A stretch of 41,014 bases of DNA from CAZNUM01 sp046861615 (lineage in GTDB: Bacteria > Fidelibacterota > Marinisomatia > Marinisomatales > TCS55), in assembly GCA_046861615.1 (NCBI GenBank), contig JBHHUS010000012.1, positions 1-41,014 on the forward strand, in the 5' to 3' direction. The translations under genes were made by a program, and so were the position numbers. Under the pieces are notes generated by a model. The model worked only from the letters and a program-made list of their open reading frames with translations. It was not told the origin of the DNA and made no database searches. This document shows, in pieces, positions 17,839-26,159 of this stretch (position 1 is the first letter of the stretch; each line of letters opens with the position of its first letter).

Positions 17839-18625
17839 CAATCTTTCCCGAAATAATAAACACATTCATTAACGAATTCAAATCAGGTCCGATTTTAACC
17901 AGAGCAGTTTTTTGAAGTCGTCCACGCTCATCCGAAATTGCAATAATTTTCCCAACGCTTAGATTGGGTGGGTAAATTTTACTAAATCCAGAGGTAACAA
18001 CCCGATCACCAATATGAATTCGGGCATTTTTTTGAATTTCCCGTACCTCGCAAATATCATCCTGTTTCCATACCAGAATACCTACAGAATTGGAAGGTAA
18101 AATCCGGACTGACAGACGATAATTCAGATCGCTGAGTAACTGTACTACAACCGATTTTTCACCAACTACAACTGTTTTTCCTACTACACCATCTGGTGTA
18201 ATCACCGGTTGGTTGGGTTTAATTCCCTCCGAACTGCCCGCATCCAAAGTAATGGAAGTCATGTTAGAGGTAATCCCTGTATTTACTACCCGGGCGGGAA
18301 ATAAAGTCAAAGAACTTTCATTCTTATACCCCAGTAATTCTCGCAACTGCTGATTCTCTTCCAGGGCATACAACATAGACTGATTTTGCAGGGAAAGCTG
18401 AATATTCTTTTCGCGAAGCCGCTGGGTCTCTTCTTCCAGTGTAATTAAGGTTTTAACCCAAACAACCGGAGATGAAAGCATGGCAAATAAATCACTGGTT
18501 TTCCCCCGGAGAATATAGATATCAGTAGAATCATTCTTAAGGAGTACGGTCAGAGAAACAGTGATGGCAATCAGAAAAAGGAAGTGGTCTTTATACCGGA
18601 GAAGGGATAAATAGAGATTCCGCAT
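17825..18625 (-). CDS. mreC: Rod shape-determining protein MreC
   Basis: 266 aa. One N-terminal helix anchors the protein (FLFLIAITVSLTVLL), followed by a coiled coil (EEETQRLREKNIQLSLQNQ) and the periplasmic double beta-barrel domain: LFPARVVNTG, a MTSITLDAGSSEGIKPNQPV stretch with the typical 'tl.kGs.dGv..g.pVi' pattern, GVVGKTVVVGEKS, and GDRVVTSGFSKIYPPNLSVGKI. MreC organises the elongasome at the inner membrane and activates PBP2. It begins 10 bp after mreB stops and overlaps mreD by 14 bp. Confidence 0.95.
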   Translation of the reverse strand: MRNLYLSLLRYKDHFLFLIAITVSLTVLLKNDSTDIYILRGKTSDLFAMLSSPVVWVKTLITLEEETQRLREKNIQLSLQNQSMLYALEENQQLRELLGYKNESSLTLFPARVVNTGITSNMTSITLDAGSSEGIKPNQPVITPDGVVGKTVVVGEKSVVVQLLSDLNYRLSVRILPSNSVGILVWKQDDICEVREIQKNARIHIGDRVVTSGFSKIYPPNLSVGKIIAISDERGRLQKTALVKIGPDLNSLMNVFIISGKIDEVE

Positions 18626-18635
18626 CCCGATCAGG

Positions 18636-19664
18636 TTACATCAGAACTGATTCATATTTATTTACGTTTTCCAATACCTGACCAGTGCCTTTTACAACCG
18701 ATAAGAGCGGATCTTCGGCTACATTCACCGGAACATTCGTCCGCTCACGAATAATTTGATCAATTCCCTTTAATAAACTGCCCCCACCGGTCATGATGAT
18801 TCCACGGTCTAAAATATCCGCCGAAAGTTCCGGAGGTGTCTGCTCTAAAGCCCGCTTAACCGCTTCAACAATCGCATTAACCGGATCTTTCAAGGCCTGT
18901 CTGATTTCATCAGACGATACCTCAATTGTTTTTGGGATACCCGAGACCAGATCCCGTCCTTTAACTGCGATCATCTGGCTACTCATGCGCATGGCCGAAC
19001 CAACCGTTTTTTTAATCTGTTCCCCCGTGGCTACCCCAATATCAAGTTTATGTTCATTACGAAACCACTGAACAATGGCTTCATCCATTTCATCACCGGC
19101 AATCCGAATAGTTTCCTTGGTCACAACTCCATTCAAGGCAATAACTGCTATTTCGGTGGTGCCACCACCGATATCAACAATAATATTTCCCACTGGTTGA
19201 CTAATATCCAACCCAATACCAATAGCGGCAGCAACCGGCTCTTCAATCAGGAATACTTCCCTGGCGTTGGCCCGCTCACCGGAATCCTTTACTGCCCGCC
19301 GTTCAACTTCCGTTACACCTGAAGGGACACAAATTACCATTCGAGGCCGGGCCAGACGGTTCATGTTGATTTTCCGGATGAATCCCTGGAGCATACCGTC
19401 GGTCATATTGAAATCGGCAATTACGCCATCCTGCAGAGGACGGATGGTTTCTATTTCGCGGTGGGTACGACCTACCATAGCTTTGGCGTCGAACCCGACA
19501 GCAATTAATTTCCCGTCATGAACCGAACGGGCGACAATCGAGGGCTCATTGATTAACACTCCCTTTCCCTTGATCCAAATCAGGGTATTAGCAGTGCCAA
19601 GATCAATGGCAATATCGCCAGAAATCCACGAAAATGGTTTTGTGATTTGATCAAAAATACCCAT
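18636..19664 (-). CDS. mreB: Cell shape-determining actin homologue MreB
   Basis: 342 aa. Actin-fold ATPase motifs are complete: phosphate 1 DLGTANTLIW at 22-31, phosphate 2 NIIVDIGGGTTEIAVI, and an adenosine-binding IIMTGGGSLLKG near the C-terminus. MRMSSQMIAVKGRDLVSG and the EPVAAAIGIGLDI motif are MreB-specific. It polymerises under the inner membrane and directs lateral wall synthesis. It is the first gene of the elongasome run; the 110-bp gap before it (19665-19774) is AT-rich and probably holds the operon promoter, but I could not find a convincing -35/-10 pair there. Confidence 0.98.
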   Translation of the reverse strand: MGIFDQITKPFSWISGDIAIDLGTANTLIWIKGKGVLINEPSIVARSVHDGKLIAVGFDAKAMVGRTHREIETIRPLQDGVIADFNMTDGMLQGFIRKINMNRLARPRMVICVPSGVTEVERRAVKDSGERANAREVFLIEEPVAAAIGIGLDISQPVGNIIVDIGGGTTEIAVIALNGVVTKETIRIAGDEMDEAIVQWFRNEHKLDIGVATGEQIKKTVGSAMRMSSQMIAVKGRDLVSGIPKTIEVSSDEIRQALKDPVNAIVEAVKRALEQTPPELSADILDRGIIMTGGGSLLKGIDQIIRERTNVPVNVAEDPLLSVVKGTGQVLENVNKYESVLM

Positions 19665-19774
19665 GAAAATTCTATGTTTTGGGGATTATGCCTCGGATTT
19701 TCGGTGCAAAATCTAACTTGAGGAAGGGTAAGTTTGCATTAACTATTAATAACAGTTGTAAGAAACGTAAATAT

Positions 19775-20737
19775 TTATTTCTCCACGGCTAAACAGTAAA
19801 TAGAATGGTCATTATTTAATTGATATCGTTCGGGTGTAACCGTGGTGCATTGCCAGGAATTCTGTTTTTCCACACTATTCCATTTTGAACATTGATGCTG
19901 ATAGACGCAACCAGTAAAAGGTTCGATCGAGTCTGAATAGTGAGTGGCAGCGGATTTACCCGGATCAACAGCCACCTCCTCATTAGATAATAAATCAATT
20001 GTATAAGGATGTGCCGGGGCGGAAAAAACGGTCCCGACCGTACCCTGCTCCACCACCCTTCCCAGATACATAACCGCCACCTGGTCACAAAAAGCGTTAA
20101 CCAGTTTTAAATCATGGGTAGTAAATAATAGGGTCAAGCCCTTAGATGCTCGTAAGTCCAATAACAAATTGATTATTTTAGCCTGCAAGGAGACATCCAG
20201 AGAAGATACAATTTCGTCACATATCAATACTTGGGGATTGACCGCCAGGGCTCGGGCGATACAGGCCCTCTGCCGCTGGCCACCGGATAGTTCGTGGGGG
20301 TAACGATTAAAAGACTCCCGGGGAAGTTGGACGGCCTCCAACAAATCCCACACCATATCCTTATTCTGTTTTCCGAAGACAACTTTTTCAATTTCCAATA
20401 AGGATTGGCCAATGGTCTGTCGGGGATTCAATGACCCAAACGGATCCTGAAAGATGATCTGAATTTGTTTCCGGATTTCCTCGGAAGTTCGGGGGTCAAA
20501 TTGTGCACCATTAAAAGCACAGTATCCATCAATATCCGACACCAATCCAACCAGGGCTCGTCCCAAACTGGATTTCCCACAACCGGACTCTCCCACTAAT
20601 CCGGTAATGGAACCTGACGGTAAATCCAGAGAGAAATCTGCAACTGCCCGGATTGATTGTGCCGTCGAAAAAAAAGTAGTTTTTCCGATGGGATAATAAA
20701 CAGAAAAATTTCGAATTCTTAAAAGCGGTTCCGGCAC
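19775..20737 (-). CDS. Oligopeptide/dipeptide-type ABC transporter ATP-binding protein (OppF-like), orphan
   Basis: 320 aa nucleotide-binding protein. Walker A GESGCGKSS, Q-loop IIFQDPFGSLNPRQ, signature LSGGQRQRACIARAL, Walker B VLICDE and switch THD are all intact. The C-terminal extension (HPYTIDLLS, then GCVYQHQC and further Cys residues) is the OppF/DppF-type region, which often binds an Fe-S cluster; family members usually have GC-x-F-x-x-RC. It starts at a GTG 5 bp after the RNase HI-like gene. No permease, binding protein or OppD partner is present in the window, so partners must be encoded elsewhere. Confidence 0.9.
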   Translation of the reverse strand: MPEPLLRIRNFSVYYPIGKTTFFSTAQSIRAVADFSLDLPSGSITGLVGESGCGKSSLGRALVGLVSDIDGYCAFNGAQFDPRTSEEIRKQIQIIFQDPFGSLNPRQTIGQSLLEIEKVVFGKQNKDMVWDLLEAVQLPRESFNRYPHELSGGQRQRACIARALAVNPQVLICDEIVSSLDVSLQAKIINLLLDLRASKGLTLLFTTHDLKLVNAFCDQVAVMYLGRVVEQGTVGTVFSAPAHPYTIDLLSNEEVAVDPGKSAATHYSDSIEPFTGCVYQHQCSKWNSVEKQNSWQCTTVTPERYQLNNDHSIYCLAVEK

Positions 20738-20742
20738 AAAAA

Positions 20743-21261
20743 TCAGGAAGAAAGACCTTTCTCCCGCCCCTCCTTACTTAAAGTATCGGCACGCTTGTTC
20801 TGACTTCGTGAAACATGGGCCAGCGACCATTCCTCCAGTTGATCCAAAAGCTTAATCACCTGGTCATACAATACTTTCATTCGGGGGTTTTTTACTTTGT
20901 ACTGACCATTAATCTGTTTCACTACTAATTCGCTATCTGCATATATATTTAAAGATAACACATTAAGTTCAATGGCGGATTTAACACCTTTTATTAATGC
21001 ATTATATTCAGCTTCGTTATTGGTAAGGTTGGGAATATATTCTGAAAATGAAAACAGCTCGTCTTCATTCCGATAAATAACGCCTCCAATTCCGGCTGTC
21101 CTGGAATGGAGATCTGCAGCACCATCGACAAACAATTCCACCTTAGTGCGGTTAGTTAATCTTTTATAGAGGTTAGTGAGGACTACATTTTTCCCTTTTT
21201 TCACTACCGGCCGCAGTAATTGAGTTAATGCTTTGACTTCTTCCGGATTCAGTTTAATCAT
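20743..21261 (-). CDS. RNase HI-family protein
   Basis: 172 aa. After a ~40-residue N-terminal extension of unknown role, residues 41-170 form an RNase HI fold. The catalytic carboxylates are visible: D46 in LFVDGAA, E83 in NNEAEYNAL, D109 in YADSELV, and D159 in NKRADTLS, with H149 in the conserved His loop. It should cleave the RNA strand of RNA-DNA hybrids in the cytoplasm. The short form without a basic handle resembles the archaeal/Bacillus YpdQ-type 'reverse transcriptase-like' subgroup. It lies 33 bp after the PD-(D/E)XK nuclease gene. Confidence 0.88.
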   Translation of the reverse strand: MIKLNPEEVKALTQLLRPVVKKGKNVVLTNLYKRLTNRTKVELFVDGAADLHSRTAGIGGVIYRNEDELFSFSEYIPNLTNNEAEYNALIKGVKSAIELNVLSLNIYADSELVVKQINGQYKVKNPRMKVLYDQVIKLLDQLEEWSLAHVSRSQNKRADTLSKEGREKGLSS

Positions 21262-21294
21262 GGTATTAAAGCTAACGATTCAGTTATTAATTAC

Positions 21295-22110
21295 TCAAGA
21301 ACTCGGTAAAAACGGATTTGAACCGGATTTTACCGGACACTCTTCCCAATAATAGCACCAGTTACATAAAATGGATTCCCTGGGGAGAAAATCTCTCCCA
21401 CTTTCAATATGTGATCTGATTTCATCGATTTTATTCTTGACCCGGCTTATTAATTCTTCCAGCTGTAAACCGGACCGCCGTGATGTCACATCGGTATTAT
21501 GTTGTAAATAATGCCAGATCAAGGTTACCTGTCGAACATCTGGAAGGTGTTGCATCAAGGCCACCTGATAAAGGGCCAGTTGCTCATCCCGATCCGCATT
21601 ATACTGAGATAACAGGCGTTTACCCGTTTTATAATCATGAATCTCATAAACTCCTCCACCCCGATGGTCTAATCGATCGATAATTCCCTTCATTTTGTAG
21701 TGGTCGTTCCCATCCAGGAAGAAGATCAACTCCAGTTCATTGGCCTGTACCGGCTGATCAAAAGGAGCGTATCTGCGGAAATAACCGGCAATACATTTCA
21801 TCCCCAAACGACGATAGTAATCCAGGCCTCCATTCTTCCGGTAAACAACCCCAACCCTGGAATGCCAACTTGAATCCCACAGTTCCTGGTACTTATCCAT
21901 TAACTGGTCCAACGACGGAAACCGCTTTCCCAGTATTTCATTATACAAAAATTCCAAAGTTTCATGGACGCGTTTCCCCATGAATGCTTCGATACCTTCA
22001 TCCTGTTTTTCAATTTTATCAAGGTATCGAAGCCTGAATTGAAAAGGACATTTTTTAAAAGCTTCAATACTGCTATATGAATAACGTTCAGGTTTTTTCA
22101 CGATTGCCAA
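21295..22110 (-). CDS. PD-(D/E)XK nuclease with probable Fe-S cluster (Cas4/AddB-like)
   Basis: 271 aa. The N-terminal YSYSSIEAFKKCPFQFRLRYL is the typical first helix of RecB-family nucleases, with C21. H49 follows in KRVHETL. The nuclease core shows D145 (GIIDRLD), D159 and K161 (HDYKTG), then a QLALYQVAL helix. C249, C252 and C258 near the C-terminus with C21 give the four-Cys 4Fe-4S arrangement of Cas4, AddB and related exonucleases. It is a single-domain protein (PF12705-like) with no helicase. It starts at TTG 22110 or possibly GTG 22101; neither has a clear ribosome site. There are no cas genes or repeats nearby, so a general DNA-repair role is most likely. Confidence 0.88.
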   Translation of the reverse strand: MAIVKKPERYSYSSIEAFKKCPFQFRLRYLDKIEKQDEGIEAFMGKRVHETLEFLYNEILGKRFPSLDQLMDKYQELWDSSWHSRVGVVYRKNGGLDYYRRLGMKCIAGYFRRYAPFDQPVQANELELIFFLDGNDHYKMKGIIDRLDHRGGGVYEIHDYKTGKRLLSQYNADRDEQLALYQVALMQHLPDVRQVTLIWHYLQHNTDVTSRRSGLQLEELISRVKNKIDEIRSHIESGRDFLPRESILCNWCYYWEECPVKSGSNPFLPSS

Positions 22111-22154
22111 CTATTTTAAAGAGATAATAAAAATTCGTTAATTAAATCGCGCCC

Positions 22155-23207
22155 TTAATGGTGAACCAACATTTCAGGGGTCAACGACGCTGAAAGTTTA
22201 GAACAGACATAATCACCGATCTCCATCGTTCCCATGCTGCCACCCATATCTCTGGTGGTCCAACCGGCTTCAACGGAATCATTCACCGTTTTACGAATCA
22301 GTTTATACAATTGGGTTTGACCGAGTTTTAGCATGATTTCAGCCACTGATAAAATAGCACCGATGGGATTAGCGGCATCCCTCCCCTGGTACCGGCGGCT
22401 GGGCGGATGTAAAACATGCACTAAAAATAAGCCATCGTATTGCCGATAAATATCAAAACTCACGCCTAAACCACCTTCAATCACGGCCCCCAATCTGGAG
22501 ATAATTGAACCATACGGCGGGATGGTCACAACCATTCCAATCTGGTCCGGGTTCCGCAGGAATTGAAAGAAAAAGCGGTCCACTGGCAGAGCGTGAACCT
22601 GATAATCCTTCTCGGAAAGCAGGCGTAATGCCTGAATCCAGGGGGACTCTTTTTCAAGCAGTTTATCGGGAAGTGCCAACATTATTTTATGATATTCGCC
22701 TTTCTCTAATATAGCCTCCATCCGAGTGAATAATGCTTCCAGTCTTGACCGGATAGAAAAGGTGGTTTGCACATCCAGTATTTCACTGTTTGAATCGATC
22801 GACCCCAGAATCTGTTGATGGCTAAGGGGGTCTTCAAAAACAATTATATTTATGGGGTGATCGTACTGTATTTGTTGCAATGGTTGCAGCGGAGCAATTT
22901 TTCGTACATACAAATTCAATTTCAATTGCTTGCATAATTTCCTTAAAATAATCGATTCGGAATATTCGGGCAGGGTTGAATGAATTGTAATTGGTCCCAA
23001 CCAGACGGCAAACACATCCTGCACTAATTTTTCAAATCCTAAAGGAAGAAGCAGCTCCGTTTCCCGGAAATGCCCTTCGCTGATATCCAATTCCTGAAGC
23101 TTAAACTTTAAACCAGTACCGGAGCCGATACATTGAATCACTTTCTGAACTTCGACCGCCAACTCTTTGCCGACACCGTCACCCGGGGAAATAATGATTT
23201 TTACCAA
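22155..23207 (-). CDS. Isocitrate/isopropylmalate dehydrogenase-family protein with lost catalytic residues
   Basis: 350 aa, the normal family length, with fold markers kept: SPGDGVGKE at 7-15, LRKLCKQLKLNLYVRK at 88-103, GGLGVS at 245-250, DAANPIGAILS at 277-287 and TTRDMGGSMGT at 317-327. The active site is eroded. The metal-binding 'GDIlSD' segment is GSIISR (S234 and R238 in place of two Asp residues), the 'REnTGGlYfG' loop with catalytic Tyr is absent (VFEDPLSHQ), and the 'HGSAPDIAG' loop is HPPSRRYQG. K182 and D210 may correspond to the remaining Lys and Asp. The start is TTG with AAAGGA upstream, overlapping the GWxTD gene. Oxidative decarboxylation as in LeuB or Icd is unlikely; the actual role is unknown. 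Confidence 0.85.
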   Translation of the reverse strand: MVKIIISPGDGVGKELAVEVQKVIQCIGSGTGLKFKLQELDISEGHFRETELLLPLGFEKLVQDVFAVWLGPITIHSTLPEYSESIILRKLCKQLKLNLYVRKIAPLQPLQQIQYDHPINIIVFEDPLSHQQILGSIDSNSEILDVQTTFSIRSRLEALFTRMEAILEKGEYHKIMLALPDKLLEKESPWIQALRLLSEKDYQVHALPVDRFFFQFLRNPDQIGMVVTIPPYGSIISRLGAVIEGGLGVSFDIYRQYDGLFLVHVLHPPSRRYQGRDAANPIGAILSVAEIMLKLGQTQLYKLIRKTVNDSVEAGWTTRDMGGSMGTMEIGDYVCSKLSASLTPEMLVHH

Positions 23208-24472
23208 TTACGTCCTTTGTAAAAAGGAGTTACCAAGCGATAATCGCCAAAACCATTCTCATCAACAAAATCAAACGAACGGTTTATCCGGTAATAATAC
23301 CAGCGCTGGGAGCTGATCCGTGTCGTGACATTATTATAGCGATCAATATCATCCGGTTCGCCGAAAAGAATATAGATCATCCCCATATCGGTTTTCCAGC
23401 CGGGCATAAAGGATTCAAAGTTTTGATTGGAATAATGAACGCGGGTGAAATACTCATCCATTAACTCATTTCTGGAGGTATTAGGCGTGGGGTCCCGTTT
23501 GGCCCAATACTGTAAGAACAGAGCTTCCTGTTCCTCATTTTTAGCTTTTGATAAAGATTTCCATTCATTATCATGTAAAATATAACGCATTTGCTCAACA
23601 GCTTCTGCAATATTCCTGACGGTAGTTGGAATTCCTTTCCGGCCAACGGACAGAACCAGTGATTTTTTATTAGTCTTATTACCCTGTTTTAAGATAATCT
23701 CAATATCCTTCCGTAACCCCTTCTGGATCAGTTCTTCTGGTATCTGTAAACGCTGTTGGAAAGTGGTCCGCTTCGATTCTAGCAGGAGGGTTTTTTCCCA
23801 CAACAATTTTTTATCCGTATCTCTGACATTAATATTAATTGAAAATACCCCCGGGTCTACCCGGCCGGAAATAAATAACCATAATTGCTGACTGGCGTCT
23901 TTCATGCGGTTTTTAAAAAGCGGGATTTCATTGGGTCCCATCCCCCAGGCTCCATCCAGATTATCGATAAAAAAGGGAGTAAACAGAATCGGTGATTTGG
24001 ATAATTCTATTAAATCTAATTGGTCCTCCCTGGTGGTGGAATGCTGAGTATCCTTGTTCAGCAATTCGGAAATTAACTTGAATTTCCCCGGAAGAACGCG
24101 AAACTCATTGAAATATACAGAATAAATTGTATTGGCGGTTGTTTCCAGGTAATTATCTGTTTTCAGCGTATTGGTCCATATCCTTCTTCCGATCTGTTCA
24201 CCCTTGGCGTTTTGAATTGTAATTGAAGTCTCGAATTCGGAAACAAATTTCCCTGAATCCTTAACAAATTGCAGTGCCCGATTTTGGATCGTCAAATAGG
24301 TTAACACTCTGACGGAATCAGTCAGGGAGTCTGGAATCGTAACGGCAACCAAATCCACACCCTGCTCATTCAATGATTTATCCCGGTTTTTCTGGAAATC
24401 CCGTTGGACGGCGGGAAGCATACCGGACCCGGCCAATAAATAAATCAGAAATCGCTTTTTAATCCAATTCAT
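23201..24472 (-). CDS. GWxTD-domain protein, probably exported
   Basis: 423 aa from the ATG at 24472, which follows AAGGA and sits just after the upstream stop; a longer start at 24493 would lie inside that gene. Residues 1-21 (MNWIKKRFLIYLLAGSGMLPA) look like a signal peptide. The middle is beta-rich (ISINVRDTDKKLLWEKTLLL). The C-terminal ~130 residues are the GWxTD domain: FLQYWAKRDPTPNTSRNE, YFTRVHYSNQNF, PGWKTDMGMIYILFGEPDDI, and a closing WYYY motif. The domain is widespread in FCB phyla and Acidobacteria and has no established function. The gene is coupled to the propeller gene upstream and the dehydrogenase-like gene downstream. Confidence 0.9.
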   Translation of the reverse strand: MNWIKKRFLIYLLAGSGMLPAVQRDFQKNRDKSLNEQGVDLVAVTIPDSLTDSVRVLTYLTIQNRALQFVKDSGKFVSEFETSITIQNAKGEQIGRRIWTNTLKTDNYLETTANTIYSVYFNEFRVLPGKFKLISELLNKDTQHSTTREDQLDLIELSKSPILFTPFFIDNLDGAWGMGPNEIPLFKNRMKDASQQLWLFISGRVDPGVFSININVRDTDKKLLWEKTLLLESKRTTFQQRLQIPEELIQKGLRKDIEIILKQGNKTNKKSLVLSVGRKGIPTTVRNIAEAVEQMRYILHDNEWKSLSKAKNEEQEALFLQYWAKRDPTPNTSRNELMDEYFTRVHYSNQNFESFMPGWKTDMGMIYILFGEPDDIDRYNNVTTRISSQRWYYYRINRSFDFVDENGFGDYRLVTPFYKGRNW

Positions 24473-24473
24473 G

Positions 24474-26147
24474 TCAATCCTTTTTCCAGGCAAACGAAAT
24501 TAAACCTTCGGTCGTTCCCAACCATAATGTCCCACCAGAAATATACATGTCATTTATTTCACCTATAAACCGGTAATTATAATTTTTTAAAATGCCATTT
24601 CTCAAATTGTACCTGATCAATAAATTCCTTGTGGCAATAAAAATATCAGAGCCATCGACAACCAGTGATTTAATTAACTTTCCGCCGAAAATGGAAGCAT
24701 CCACAGCCTTAGACCATTCCCAGGAAAGAAGATTAAATCTAAAAATACCACCAGCCGAAGCAGCATAAATTAAGCTATCTGCTTTTTCCAGGCTGGTGAA
24801 ATCGGTTAACGGAACAGGCAATGAATCCGGGTTGGCACTTCCGAATTTCCGATAATTAAATAAAGTATTTAATTCCGTATTAATAATGAAAAGGCCATCT
24901 TCACTGGCAATCCACAATCGTCCTTCTTCATACAATAGATCATAAATGAAACGGTTAATAAAATAGGTTTCCAAATCTAAGGGTTGATGCCGTTTCGTTT
25001 TTCGATCCACCTGGATCAACCCCTGGGAACTGCCAATCCATATATAATCCCGGGAACCAGCCAATGAATAGTAAGTACCCTCAGGATAACCCTGTTCAAG
25101 ACCAAATGAGCGCCAATAGTCCTTTTTCAAGTTGTAAACCAATACCGTACCCCGATTTCCGAACCAGATTTCATTCTTTAACTTCAGAATTGAATAGATT
25201 GAAATCGGATCCATATTGATGGTTTCGGAATACTCATAGCGGTCAAAAATATCCCTTCGCGGGTCAACATACGAAATACCGATATTTTCACGCCCATATC
25301 GGCCTGCCAGCCACAATGATGATCCTTTCCCCATGGCCTGAATATCATTAGCTCCTAATCCAAAGAACAAGGGTGTCAATGTTTTCATGGATTTATCTCC
25401 GTAGAACAAGGTGCCGTCAGTTGTTCCAACCCAGAGATCACCATAAAAATCAAAAAATACAGTGGTCACAGACACTGCTTTCCCCCGGGGCCCAACCATT
25501 GAATTCCCCTGTTGCAGCCAGCCGTTGAGGGGAATGTAATTGGCAAGCAGATCCGCCGGTGCATAGTCGAATTCAAGTATTCCGGAACTCCACTCAATTT
25601 TTTCTTCATCCGGTACGGGCATCATGGCGATAACAATCCCCGTGGATCGATCACACTTGTAATACATGGACGGGGTCATGAGCCAGATGAAATCTTTGGA
25701 ATTCCCAATCCGCTCAATTGGCATATAAGGCAGCATCCCCATCTGATCCTTCGAAATAAGATGCCACTGCCCCTCCCGGCTATAACTGAAATTCAAACCA
25801 GCGTCAGTAGCCACCCATAAAGTACCGAAGGCCATATGGAGGGCGGTGACCGTATTACTGGCCAGTCCCTGGGCCCTGGTGATTGGTTCCACAAAGCGAC
25901 GACCATAAAGTAAATATCGGCAAACACCGCCATCCTGGGTACCGATATATAAATACATGTTATCCGAGCTGATGGAATTAATGGAGCCCACGGCCCGGTA
26001 TTGAACCCAATCGAAAGGATCGAACCGGTTTTCCGGCTGGGCCAGAATCAGCGATACGATAAAAAATAAGGGGAAATTTTTAAAAATCTTCGAATAACAG
26101 GTCAGATATCTGCCCTTTGATCCTAAAGTACATGCTTTTTGTACCAC
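24474..26147 (-). CDS. Secreted beta-propeller (reg_prop-like repeat) protein
   Basis: 557 aa, GTG start. A leader up to ILAQPE (hydrophobic NFPLFFIVSLILAQ) suggests export. Repeated blades have the two-component-regulator propeller pattern, an 'lWigt..GL...': YLYIGTQDGGVCRY, LWVATDAGLNF, LWVGTTDGTLFY, IWIGSSQGLIQVD, LWIASEDGLFIIN, and LWLGTTEGLISF at the C-terminus. There is no histidine kinase or DNA-binding domain after the propeller, unlike hybrid two-component sensors, so it is a free-standing exported propeller. It begins 12 bp after the kinase gene and its stop is one base before the GWxTD start. A scaffold or surface role is likely but unknown. Confidence 0.85.
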   Translation of the reverse strand: MVQKACTLGSKGRYLTCYSKIFKNFPLFFIVSLILAQPENRFDPFDWVQYRAVGSINSISSDNMYLYIGTQDGGVCRYLLYGRRFVEPITRAQGLASNTVTALHMAFGTLWVATDAGLNFSYSREGQWHLISKDQMGMLPYMPIERIGNSKDFIWLMTPSMYYKCDRSTGIVIAMMPVPDEEKIEWSSGILEFDYAPADLLANYIPLNGWLQQGNSMVGPRGKAVSVTTVFFDFYGDLWVGTTDGTLFYGDKSMKTLTPLFFGLGANDIQAMGKGSSLWLAGRYGRENIGISYVDPRRDIFDRYEYSETINMDPISIYSILKLKNEIWFGNRGTVLVYNLKKDYWRSFGLEQGYPEGTYYSLAGSRDYIWIGSSQGLIQVDRKTKRHQPLDLETYFINRFIYDLLYEEGRLWIASEDGLFIINTELNTLFNYRKFGSANPDSLPVPLTDFTSLEKADSLIYAASAGGIFRFNLLSWEWSKAVDASIFGGKLIKSLVVDGSDIFIATRNLLIRYNLRNGILKNYNYRFIGEINDMYISGGTLWLGTTEGLISFAWKKD

Positions 26148-26159
26148 CGCAGACAGAAA

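Noticed and set aside
19665..19774. TTGCAC and CATAAT as an mreB promoter
   Set aside because: The spacing is only about 13 nt, too short for a sigma70 promoter.
21295..22110. Cas4 as part of a CRISPR system
   Set aside because: No repeat array and no other cas genes anywhere in the window.
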